Source of the DNA: Taenia hydatigena
Lineage: Eukaryota; Platyhelminthes; Cestoda; Cyclophyllidea; Taeniidae
Direction of reading: 5' to 3'
DNA length: 64,000 nt
Assembly: GCA_036345935.2 (NCBI GenBank)
Contig: JADWOT020000006.1
Coordinates: 10,886,519 to 10,950,518 of the forward strand
The position numbers and the translations under genes were made by a program. Below the pieces are notes generated by a model. It saw nothing but the letters and a program-made list of their open reading frames with translations. It searched no databases and had not been told where the DNA came from. Shown here in pieces: positions 54,751 through 64,000 of the stretch. Position 1 is the first letter of the stretch, and each line of letters starts with the position of its first letter.

Positions 54751-56800
54751 CTACGAATGCGAAGGTCCCTCGTTATTGAATGCGTCCTTCTGCTGGGAGT
54801 TCGTATCAAGCTGTCGAGGCCGTTCTACCCGATGCTTGCGCACTCTCCGTTTGAGGGCTCCGATGTAGCGGGCCAGCCACTTGCATTTTGAGACCACCTC
54901 TTCTTGCATCAACTTGAAGCACATGGCAAATACGGATAGTCCCACTGCTACGTACACAGTGATGATAATGAGCTTTTCTTGGGGGTTAGTCGAATCGATC
55001 TTGGTACCTGCAAGCAAGTTTCTGCATCTGTTACATCCACCCAAAGGCAGACGCCAAGTTAATCTAGGGTGAAAAGTGATTAGCGGCAAAATAAATGCTC
55101 AAAAATGAAAGAGAATCTTTAAAATGAACCGTAAGATCGTTGAGTACACAGGTAGGGATGCCCATTAATAATAACTAGACAACTCTTATTGCGCAGCAAA
55201 AATTGTCAGTGTCAAGTCGTTTCCTGCATTTTGGCATGAGTTATTTCAATATTCTGCAATATGGTTTCTTATTCCTCTTCTAGCAAACAAACGGATTATT
55301 TGGAATCGCCCCTCTACGGTTTGACAACAGATGCAGCACTAGTAGTTGCCATTTTTATGTACACTTTGGATCCTCCCAGTCCACAAGCGATACTTCAGTC
55401 ACTTCAAATGAACGCTATTTGCATTGCCTTGTTGCTAAGCTAGTAGGACAAATCGTGCGTTTCGAATTTGGATTAGATGTTCCAGGCCTAATTTTGGGGT
55501 CTCCACATTTTTATGTGGCCAATGCATGCGGGTGCAGTCAGCCGGCCAGCCGCATTTAAGGATGGAGCTTGAGCTACATGCGCTCCGCTGAAACCTGAGT
55601 GAACAATGAGACATTGCCAAGAACTGGAGTCCGTAGCGTTGCTACTAACGAACCGTAAACAATACCCTTGTGCCGAAAAGTCGAAATTTTCGCTTACCTG
55701 AACAGTTTGCTGCCAATGCCGCTATTCATCCCCGATGGTGTCTTGATTACTTAGCCATCCATCTTTCTGCCTTTCAAATTGCAATATTACACATTTGCTA
55801 ACCACGTTTCAGAATAGACTCGGCAATACTTTGTGTAAGGGAAAACTCGCACAGTTGTGCCTTCCAACTAGCAGTTAGTCCTAAACTTCCTTTATATTCG
55901 AGCATGGGTAACTTCATATTTTATGGCATTCATCAATGATCTGTTATTTAAGGCATACCTGGAACAATATCTCCGAATCCGATTGTCGATAGAGTTACAA
56001 AACAGAAATATGACCATTTCAGATAATTTGGATCCTCCCATATGCAGAATACAATCGCTCCAATGAGGATGTACGTTGTCATTATCATGATTGAAAGACT
56101 AATAGGTACTGTGACGCTTGAAACATCCTCATCATCAATGTCATCGCCGTCAAGACTTCGTTGTTGAGACATGGAGTCAGCTTCGTGAATGTTTTCATTT
56201 GAATAATAGCTAAGTCGGATCATGAGGTCATTTGAGGAGCTGGCCAGCGAAGAAAGCACGGAGAGACGAGATTTGAGAATGGGATTTGTAGGCGGCTTGG
56301 CGCTCATCCCTCCAGCATCAGCTACAACTTGTAGAGAACTGGCCTTTTGCCCCCCTACTTTCACCGGCAATGAAAGGGCAGACATTGCAATGGGTTCTTC
56401 TTTCGAGGTCTTTATTTTATGGTCATCTCTTGCGTTGGAGGTCAGCGACATAAACCTTGCTGAATTCGAGTTGTTCTTCATCCCAGTGGCGACTTTAAAA
56501 TCCTGCATTGATGAAAAGGCATTTGTGCTAGCTGATGTGTAGATGTCGGAAGGAACCTCAAAAAATGACTTTCGGTTCTCTGGTGTCCACTCTACTTCAT
56601 CAGTATTGCAACCACTTTTGTACCTCGCAGGTGCTGCAAGCAATTGACTTTTGAGCCTCCGCTGCATCTGCTTGCGCTGGTGCCACAGTTTACGATGATA
56701 AGACCTAAAGTACAGATCTGTGACGAAAGACTTGCATAAACTCCTGAACATGAGTGCCAACTTTATGAAGTGATGGAGTACTGCCATTTGCGTAGATAGG
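54751..56800 (-). CDS. Two-pore domain potassium channel, 3' part
   Basis: Two exons are clear: 55959-about 56800 and 54751-55007 (stop TAG), joined in phase 1, about 366 aa. The first begins in the end of the second membrane helix (LSTQMAVLHHFIKLALM), then has a basic Ser-rich cytoplasmic loop of about 190 residues. Helix M3 follows (SLSIMIMTTYILIGAIVFCIWED), then pore helix and filter WSYFCFVTLSTIGFGDIVPG. The last exon has M4 (LIIITVYVAVGLSVFAMCFKLMQEEV) and a short basic tail. The TIGFGD filter and CFKLMQEEV after M4 are typical of K2P leak channels that set resting potential in the plasma membrane. The long M2-M3 loop recalls vertebrate TRESK (KCNK18) and several invertebrate TWK channels. 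Exons for M1 and the first pore loop, with its GYG filter, were not found. They may lie beyond the plus-strand genes or be diverged. Confidence 0.88.
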
Positions 56801-57550
56801 CTTAACCAAGTCGCACCCATTCAAAGATGTTCCTGGTGTTGGAGAACCACATTTGTATGGGGAGTTCTTCCACGCCTTTTAGGAGAGTTTGCTGCTGATT
56901 TGAGCGCATGAAAACTGCACACCTTGTAGTCCTTGTAAAGTTCCTGATTTCACCTTCTGCAATGCGTTTACATGCAGCGATGTTTGGGGCTATGTGGTAC
57001 TTTGGATGCCTGTCCAAGCCTCAGATTTGGTAAAGGGTCGCTGTATCTTCGTCGAGTGGACTGATACCCAAATCAGGTTAGCAACCCCAAACCCTTCTAC
57101 ATGTCGGATATGTATGCATATTCGAACTGAGCATTATGTGTTCTTTCGCCCTAATAGAAGTGTCGAGGAGCTGCATATGCATTATCAGCGTATAGAGGAT
57201 CTGAGCGGCCACCTACATGATAGGAAGGAATGTCACCGGGCCAAAACCCAAAGCTCGCAAAACCAAGACGAAGTGCTAAACCAACAATCAAAGTGATGCA
57301 GCAAAAATCTTAAGTCCGCAGGAACTGCATAATTCGGTGATAACTAAGTTCTGATGGAGTATGAAGTTTGTGGTTGCATTTGGTTGAATTAAAATTAATA
57401 GCACGCAAATGATGAGCGTGCAGCAGATGTGGCGAATAAATGAGCAATGTAGACTGACAAAAAAGTGCATGGCTTCCCATATCTAATATTTTGGCATGTT
57501 CAATTTAAATAAACTATTGACAAGCGAAAGGCATTGAATCTTTGATGAAG
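56801..57550. other. Expected upstream region of the K2P channel; no exon found
   Basis: I searched the minus strand here for the first pore motif (T-T/V-G-Y/F-G) and the first membrane helix and saw neither. A hydrophobic minus-strand frame at 57288-57470 could be a membrane segment, but it has no recognisable K2P context. Confidence 0.3.
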
Positions 57551-57555
57551 TGTAC

Positions 57556-57679
57556 TGTAGTGCTTTGTTTGTTTCAACTACCGGTTTCGGTCAGGGCCAC
57601 AGAGGTGGCCATATTGCCCTAGCTGCATGGGCTGGCCTCGGGGCCTTCTTTTGCCCCAAGAGAGCCTCGGGACGCTACA
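57556..57679 (-). mobile_element. LTR-like repeat, copy 5, with 5-bp target duplication
   Basis: A 124-bp unit is flanked on both sides by TGTAC (57551-57555 and 57680-57684), a perfect 5-bp target-site duplication. Read on the minus strand it starts TGTAGCGTCCCGAGGCTC and ends AACAAACAAAGCACTACA, so it has the TG...CA ends of an LTR. It matches copy 1 at both ends but lacks part of its middle. A 5-bp duplication with TG...CA ends is the signature of integrase-mediated LTR retrotransposon insertion. No internal region or second LTR, so it is a solo LTR or a very short derivative. Confidence 0.75.
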
Positions 57680-58566
57680 TGTACTATCAAATTTGTACGC
57701 GATTGCCGCAAAAGTTGTGAAGGACGTCACTTTTGATTTAACTTTGTTCCATGGCGTAAAAGTTGCGTTATAATATAGAGTCTTTACGATGTTATGAATT
57801 CCAAATTATCAGAGCCGCACTCACTTTCATTTTTTGATTTCTAGTGTCCAGTTTATAAGGAATTCAGCTAGGCATATTTTTTCTGCTAAATTATTTGCCA
57901 TTTCTTCATTTTTATCAATGCTACAATGGCTCAGATCCATTTTTGGAAATCCTGCTTCATTCAAAAACTTGATTGGTCGTGTTCGTGCTCTGTTGTTTTG
58001 CTGCCTTCATGGAATATCAATCGATGAGTTTTGTTTTTGGATTATTTCTCCTATGTAGGTTGGGATTCCTGGATGTTTCTTCTTGCCATTTTATTGCGTT
58101 TCCCCTGCTTTCGGCTTTATAATCCACCAAACAGCCTTATTGAATCTCACACCACGTTTGAATTTCTTTTATTGCTATGGTTCACCATATAATCTTTCTC
58201 AATTGACTGTTGGATCATCGACGGCGAAAACCAGTAGTACGTCGAGTAAGAGTATTAAGTATTTGCTTACCTGGTGTTGTTTGCGTTCAAGAATTATTCT
58301 ATTATAATGCTAATTTCGAGAGATATTTTGCTGCGTCTTTAATGCACATTCAGAGGCTTATTGGAAGAAATGTGCTGCATTTTGTGAGTCGTAGGATCTT
58401 GTTAGTAAGTAATATTGAATTTATGGGCGGTCAATGTTAGCATTTTGTTATAGCACACAGCAAATGCTTTTATGCCAAGCAACGTATCGAAGCACATTAA
58501 CATGACACGTTGTTTCGCCGTTATTGTTTCCGCTCTATACTAATCTCTTTTTATGTGCCTGTAATG
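57680..58566. other. Upstream of the LAMP-like gene
   Basis: T-rich plus strand with several frames of 60-76 codons, none with recognisable features. It probably contains the promoter and 5' UTR of the LAMP-like gene. Confidence 0.35.
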
Positions 58567-59254
58567 TTTTGCATGCTTATCGCGGTCCTGCCTCCTTCCG
58601 TTGGCCTAGGCGGTCTTGTAAGGACACTGCAGGAAGGGTTTACTTGTATCGGAATAGACCAGCCTCCTTTTGTAAAGGGTGAGCTTAATATTCAAGTGCT
58701 TGTGAAAGGTGTAAGTTTGCGATTTCAACTTACTCGAATGCCTAGGAATATCAACGAATTGATCTTCAAAATGCTTCTGTGCGAAATCCGAGGGATTCTT
58801 CTTTCGAACTGGTAATAAACGGTACGGAATGGGTTATGCACATTAATTTCACTAAACATCGTCAGGATACAGCCTTCGTACTTCGAAATCTGACAATCAT
58901 TCATGGGAATGAAACTTATTCAGCAGATTCTTCACCGAAGTTTATGACACCCTTATCAAAAACATTTGTGTGCTCATCTCAGATCGAAATCCCGTTGGAT
59001 AACGATGCCTTGCTTTCAGTGGCAAACATTACGTTGCAAGCCTTTAATCTCCAGCCTACAAGTAATTAGTTGGGTGGACATAATTTGTTTTAGCTGAAAC
59101 TGAGACTTGTCCCCGTGACATGAAGGTTAATTTTCCGGTGACTCAGTTGACGGGTGCTGCTCTGGGACTGGTGATTGGTGGTGCTTTTGTGGCTTTGGCG
59201 GGCGTTGCCATCCGAAAGCATTTGCATTCAAAGAACGAGCATATTGATCCATAA
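58567..59254 (+). CDS. Short LAMP-like type I membrane glycoprotein (complete)
   Basis: Three exons (58567-58710, 58746-59061, 59094-59254) are separated by introns of 35 and 32 nt and give 206 aa. A hydrophobic leader (MFCMLIAVLPPSVGLGGLV) is followed by a luminal domain with about six N-glycosylation sites (NAS, NGT, NFT, NLT, NET, NIT). Near its end is the LAMP-type cysteine pair, FVCSSQ and ETCPRD, 34 residues apart, enclosing NITLQAFNLQ, which matches the QAF region of LAMP proteins. One membrane helix (LTGAALGLVIGGAFVALAGVAI) and a 13-residue tail RKHLHSKNEHIDP follow. LAMP proteins line the lysosome or related organelles. The tail lacks the usual tyrosine-based GYxxPhi sorting signal, and only one other luminal cysteine is present, so the first LAMP disulfide is absent or changed. 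I chose the first in-frame ATG because it opens the signal peptide. Confidence 0.75.
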
Positions 59255-59383
59255 AACGCCTGGCATGGGAATTGAGGCTCTATAATTTTATTATCGTCAA
59301 TATTCAATATTATAAGACCACTTTTCCATATCTTTTCACTGATTATTGCCTTTCCAAGAGGCGTTGACTGTTTTTGGCATGCT

Positions 59384-59389
59384 AATAAA
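59384..59389 (+). terminator. Poly(A) signal of the LAMP-like gene
   Basis: AATAAA lies 130 nt after the stop codon, a normal distance. Confidence 0.6.
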
Positions 59390-60515
59390 TGAACCGCGTG
59401 CGTAAGAGAAGTAAAAGTGCTGTGATCCTATTGCTTCTTATTGACTGGCCATGGACTCTGAGTGGTAATAAAGGGTGTGATTAGCCAAATGTGGATTTCT
59501 GGACTCTAATTAAAATAAGTCGGGACAGATGCGATTTTCTTCCCGCGTGTTTGAGACGGTTGTGACTCAAGTTGTTTTCTTTGGTCTGAAGCTAATCTAC
59601 TTGAGTTTAATCTAAGTCAGAGATTCGGATGGTATAATTCACCGCCATTATTCTATGACGACGATTAAATCAAGGACATTTATATTGACGGAAGTATATC
59701 GGAGACTAAGGTGGTTCTCGTGTGTGAGTGTTCGTTGTTTGGCACCCAATGGCTGCAAGAATTTCATGGAAACGTATTTCAAGAGGACGTTATGTTCTGT
59801 CATGAGGAATTCGTTGTGTTTTGTGGATTTTTGCTGAATGTTGTGTATGAGTATTCCAGTGGTTATGGCTTATAAATTGGGTATGTGATTCTGCTTATCG
59901 TAGTACATACACTGGTTATGCGCGCGACTTACAATACTGGATTAGCCACAAGTTTACAAGATGGACAAAGAGACGGAACAGCAGGTTTTTTTTCGAGGAG
60001 TATCAGGTGAAATACGCCTTTTAAGCTTAATGTCAGGCAGAATGGTACATTGGAAGTGATACTTTGATAGCCTTGAATTCAGTTTTCTGACTCAAATTGC
60101 GAGGCGAACAAATCCGACTCATGGCACAACGTTTTCCTGTGTAGCAAGTGTTCATTCAAATCTGCTTCATAATAAAAGATTTGTCGTGGTGGTGGGGGGG
60201 GGGGGGGTTAGGTATTCGCAACTTTCAAATTACCTCAATCCTAGGCTTGCAAACAGAAGCGGTACTGATTTGGCTGCACTTGATTAAATCTAGCCTTAAA
60301 TAAAAAAAGGCGGTGTGATTCATTTGTATCGGTAAAACTTAAGTATTATGGAGGCAAAGTAGATGTTTTGTAGTTACGAAACCCGACAGGGGTTGCAATG
60401 ACTTTTTTACCCTGTGGTTCCTAACTGTGACGGAGCTACTAACACGGGACTAGCGCTAAAACTGGAAATTTGTAAGATACCTCGGATTGGTGAGCTGCTC
60501 CTCCTTTTGATGCAG
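59390..60515. other. No gene recognised; contains a G14 run
   Basis: Open frames are short and unconvincing. A run of 14 G occurs at 60194-60207, after GGTGGT. Start exons of the downstream gene could lie here. Confidence 0.4.
60194..60207 (+). repeat. Poly(G) run
   Basis: Fourteen consecutive G on the plus strand, likely length-variable and error-prone in assembly. Confidence 0.9.
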
Positions 60516-63211
60516 AACCGAATGTTGAGCTCAACTTATCATTGACAAACCAACAAGTGAATACTTCAGCAGGACAAAAAGCAGCTGGCCTGTTTATTTT
60601 CTTCACAATAGGCACACCTAGCGTTATGTGGTGCGTCAACTCGGCAGGTATGGTTGTGGACGCCTCTGGAAAGGCGCAAGAAAAGGAAGGCAGAGAGGCA
60701 ATAAACCAATGTCTGAAATCTCTGCAAGTCTCTGGTGATAGCACGAACTCGACATATGACCAAATTTGGCTGTCAATTCCATCTTACCGATATCTGGGCT
60801 TGTGTCCTCACGATGCGTCCATGGTGGGTATGCTGATGGAAATGCAAGCACATCTCAGTTTCCTCTACGCTGGAAAAGATGGGAAGGTATGTTTATGATA
60901 GAGCAATATAGATGTTTTAAAACATGAATAATTCTGCTGGTTGGAATAATAACAAATGAGGAGGTTTTCAGGGTGATGCATTCTGGCTCTGGCAATTGCT
61001 AAGGCTTCCTCCCATATGATCAGTTGTTAATGGATGTGTTTCGCGTTCAGCAGGGTGTAAATTCCATTCCTTCTTGTTTTGCATCTAAACGAATGCGCAT
61101 TTTGTGTGAGGGAAGTTATTAACGAATGCGAATGCAAGATTTTGGGAATCACTCGAAGATGGTCTCAACACATTTCACTGGAGTCACCCGTCTATCCAAT
61201 GGGTCTGGAGGTCGAAAGGAACCAAATGTGTGCAGTTATGCAAAAGCGTGTTATGATTTGTTGAGTCTCTATAGTTCCCTGATTTTATAAATTCTAGTAG
61301 TGAAACATTTCATTTCATAGATGTTTAGAAACTTGACTTGTGGTGAAAATCGGGGACGTCTTTCTTCTTCTAAGCTCTTGGCAACAGTGGAAATAAATTT
61401 ATGGATTCAAAGTCGATGTTACAGCTATTAAGATGGGCGCGAATCGGAGTTTCATCATCAGCCACATATAGCTGCAATGACAAGTTAATCGACTCATTTC
61501 CTTAAATAATGGAAAGCAGCTAAGGCATTTTGGGTCATATCACGCAGTTCGAACAAGAAAATGTTGGGTCAATAAGGCGTTGTGAAAAATTAATGAGGCT
61601 TGATTGGATTACGGTTAAAATCCTTTCCCTGGACTAAAAGTACCTGTTTGCGGTCATGGATATTCAGCCTTCGAAATGATTGAATAGATTGGTGAAATAC
61701 TCCATGTTGAGGCATGTAATTCGCCACCTTTGCCTGTAAGCGCCAGATTAATCAAGCAGAAAAACTTTTCGTGGAATTTCCGCCGAGGTTAGAGCTTCAC
61801 TTTGAAGTAGATTGAAGCAGTTCAAAGAAGATAGCGGTAGTACTTTGTTGTATTTTAGCTGTGACCGTAATGATGATTTCTACACGTTCGCTGGCGTTTA
61901 ACTATCAATGTAAGAATGCATCGAGAAATACAGAAGCCTAGTAGTGTCAGCCGCACTTCATGTAAAGCGCGACAAGAGATGTCCGTAACTGCAGCTCTCG
62001 CCACTGTGGCGCGTTTGTGTAGGGACGCCGATCAGCAAAGTGTCGTGGACTCCATTTTAGTCTTAAAATCATGTTTAAATGGAAAAAAATTATCAAATGG
62101 TTTAAGAAGCGGTGGAATTCTAGAACTGAATTTCGGATAAATTTGAAGTGAAACAGGTAGTATAACCGGAGTAGTTATCATGCATTTCCTATAGAATTAC
62201 TTATTGTAAAGCAGTTATCATTTCATACGGCTAATTATCATACGCCGGGTTGGTGATGAGGATTCCAGCATAAAAGCCATAATAACTGTTTAGGTAAATC
62301 TTTGTCTGAACTGCACTATCCAGCCGATCTATCAGGATTTAGGGAAGAAAATTCTGAACTAACAAATTAATTACCTAAAGGCAGCAGAACTTACAATTCG
62401 ACATCTGGTTATCAGATCGCCTGCGTTACTTTGGTCCGCAGTTCATTCTCAAGTGTAGTCCAGGTATTGTATTAAAGAAAAAACAAGTATCTCTTGAACA
62501 GCAACCAATCAAAGGTCAAACAACACTGCTTAAAACTAAAAACCTAAAAATGAGTCACTCCTTTCATTGTACCGATGTCATGTCGTTATTTAGGTGAGTC
62601 AATACCAATGGTGCGGCCACGGGGATCATTAAGTCATAATCTATGAAAATAGCTTGATATTATTGTGGGATTGGGCTTTAAGTGGTTTGGAGGTTGCGTA
62701 ACCTTTGCTATTGGCTGAACCAAAATCTGCCTCACGAGACAGCACAAGTGAATGCTGAAAGTATTTGTAGCATTTTATGTCTACTTATCTCAATAAAGTA
62801 TTTTTCAATTCAAGTTAAACTGTCAGATTGTTTCACTTGCACCACCTACGGCTACTTCATCCGGCTTCCCTGTCGTAACCCCAAGGAATGCTTCGCGTCC
62901 AATTCAGGTCAAGGAAGCAAAGGGGAAACAGGAGCGCAATCATACCAGTAAAGTGATAATTTCGGAGAATGGTATGACTTTTTGTGACAACAGAACTCGC
63001 AGGATGGGCATTTATTTGGATCCCGTTGGAGATGGTGATCCATGGATGTTGGAGCTTACATGGGGTCGTAAACCCGAGTACTATGAGGATGGAGAGGTGG
63101 GATGGAGTAGCGTCGGTGCCCATCCTGGAGCACTCTCAGGCACCTTCAGTCTCACTGGCATTCAACTTACGTACAGTCTCTCCTCGTTCTTCACTGCCCA
63201 ATCAACCATCG
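60516..63211 (+). CDS. Two exons of an unidentified, possibly luminal protein (partial)
   Basis: Exon A (60516-60886) runs from acceptor GATGCAG to donor GGGAAG|GTATGT. Exon B (62908-63211) runs from AATTCAG to donor ATCG|GTGGGT. A ends in phase 0 and B begins in phase 0, so they can be joined directly across 2.0 kb, giving about 225 residues. Exon A has GLFIFFTIGTPSVMWCVNS, a glycosylation-type NST, and SIPSYRYLGLCPHD. Exon B has MTFCDNRT, PWMLELTWGRKPEYY and GTFSLTGIQLTYSL. The last part resembles the beta-rich luminal domain shared by LAMP proteins and V-ATPase accessory subunit S1 (Ac45/ATP6AP1), but the resemblance is weak. Start, end and any exons between are unknown. Confidence 0.45.
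61916..62140 (+). other. Unassigned open frame between the two exons
   Basis: A 74-codon frame with a true ATG and protein-like composition (MSVTAALATVARLCRDADQQ), ending in a stop without a clear donor. It could be an alternative terminal exon or chance. Nothing else is seen between 60887 and 62907. Confidence 0.2.
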
Positions 63212-64000
63212 GTGGGTGCCTTTCTCCATCACGATTTTAGCTATTACTGCAGACGGCTGGGACGCATTAGTTGAGGGGAGGGTGAGACGGGTCCTTTTAG
63301 TACCTTGCATAATCCTACTATGTTTCCCATGGTAAGTAGTTAGTTCAACTTATTGGATGCATAAACGCAACCTTAGACCTTCAAGGTCGAAAAGGTTGAA
63401 AGGCTTTATTTTTACCCATTTGCGGAAAATTCACTTATCATTTAGAGCGATACTGGAGATCAAAACTCGAAGGTGGCCGCTTAAAGTGCCCTAAGCACTA
63501 CTAAATGCGTAAACTGACACTTATGTAACCTGTTTGTATAGGTTACTATTAGTCAGTTTGTTCAATTACTTGGCCAGATTATTGGAGAGATAGAAAAACC
63601 CGTAAAACCAGATAGTAGTAGGCGAAATCTATCTGAAATTCCAAAGTTGGAGGTTCTAAATTACATCTAATTGGCTTAAAAAAGCTTAGTAAAAATCTTA
63701 TGCAAAAAGTGAGATTTGTAATGAGAACAGAACTAAAATCTAACTACGCTTATTAATATAATTAGGTCTTTGATGAAAAAATAAATCTTATGGCAAAGGG
63801 ACAAAAAATATATGATAGCGATTTTTTCATCTTTACTGGAAAAGATGCTACGTATCCGTCAGTAATTACATTTGTAAAAGACCATTTTAATAGTTTGCCC
63901 AAGTCCGTTGAAGATACAGCATTGAGGGCGAATGCACTTTGAAATCAGTAGGCCCAAATGGACGCCCATCACAGCTCAGCAGCCATTTACTTTAGTGCTA
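63212..64000. other. No gene seen
   Basis: AT-rich end of the window. The next exon of the 60.5-63.2 kb gene would be expected downstream on the plus strand, but none is visible. Confidence 0.45.

Noticed and set aside
56222..56542. 106-codon plus-strand frame
   Set aside because: It is the complement of the K2P channel loop exon on the minus strand.

Overview
This is nuclear DNA of a eukaryote with compact, intron-rich genes, most likely a flatworm (Platyhelminthes), probably a tapeworm. The evidence is the splice structure. Coding exons are joined by canonical GT-AG introns, several of them tiny (29, 32, 35, 38 and 44 nt), and intergenic DNA is AT-rich with few repeats. No operon, Shine-Dalgarno site, CRISPR array or tRNA was seen. 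The species is inferred, not proven. All exon models were made by eye from reading frame, splice signals and phase.

Layout. About 1-16 kb: no convincing gene, mostly T-rich in the plus strand. 16.2-31.5 kb (minus): 13 phase-compatible exons of a large coiled-coil scaffold protein, with SRCIN1/SKT (AIP3-like) as the best guess. 25-37 kb: scattered exon-like minus-strand segments that I cannot assign to a gene, plus two copies of an LTR-like repeat. 38.6-39.8 kb (minus): a complete five-exon CCCH zinc-finger gene of the ZC3H3 type. 40.4-40.9 kb (plus): complete EMC6, 110 aa. 41.7-44.3 kb (minus): a complete eight-exon, 541-aa coiled-coil protein with a KEN motif. 45.2-48.5 kb (plus): YME1L-type mitochondrial i-AAA protease. 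49.0-51.9 kb (minus): N-acetylglucosamine kinase (NAGK), lacking only its first exon. 52.6-52.9 kb: two degenerate LTR-like copies, one expanded into an AT microsatellite. 54.8-56.8 kb (minus): 3' half of a two-pore potassium channel. 57.55-57.68 kb: a clean LTR-like insertion with a 5-bp target duplication. 58.6-59.25 kb (plus): a short LAMP-like membrane protein. 60.5-63.2 kb (plus): two phase-compatible exons of an unidentified, possibly luminal protein.

The genes form ordinary animal housekeeping neighbourhoods. ZC3H3-like/EMC6 and the KEN-motif gene/YME1L are head-to-head pairs, with 604 and 928 bp between start codons. EMC6/KEN-motif gene and YME1L/NAGK are tail-to-tail. The poly(A) signals of YME1L and NAGK lie about 10 bp apart on opposite strands, so the transcripts should overlap. 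I found no sign of a new defence or mobile system. The most interesting points are the ultra-short introns, the small LTR-like repeat family, an open-frame retained-intron candidate in the YME1L protease domain, the KEN-motif protein, and the LAMP-like protein without the usual lysosomal tail signal.
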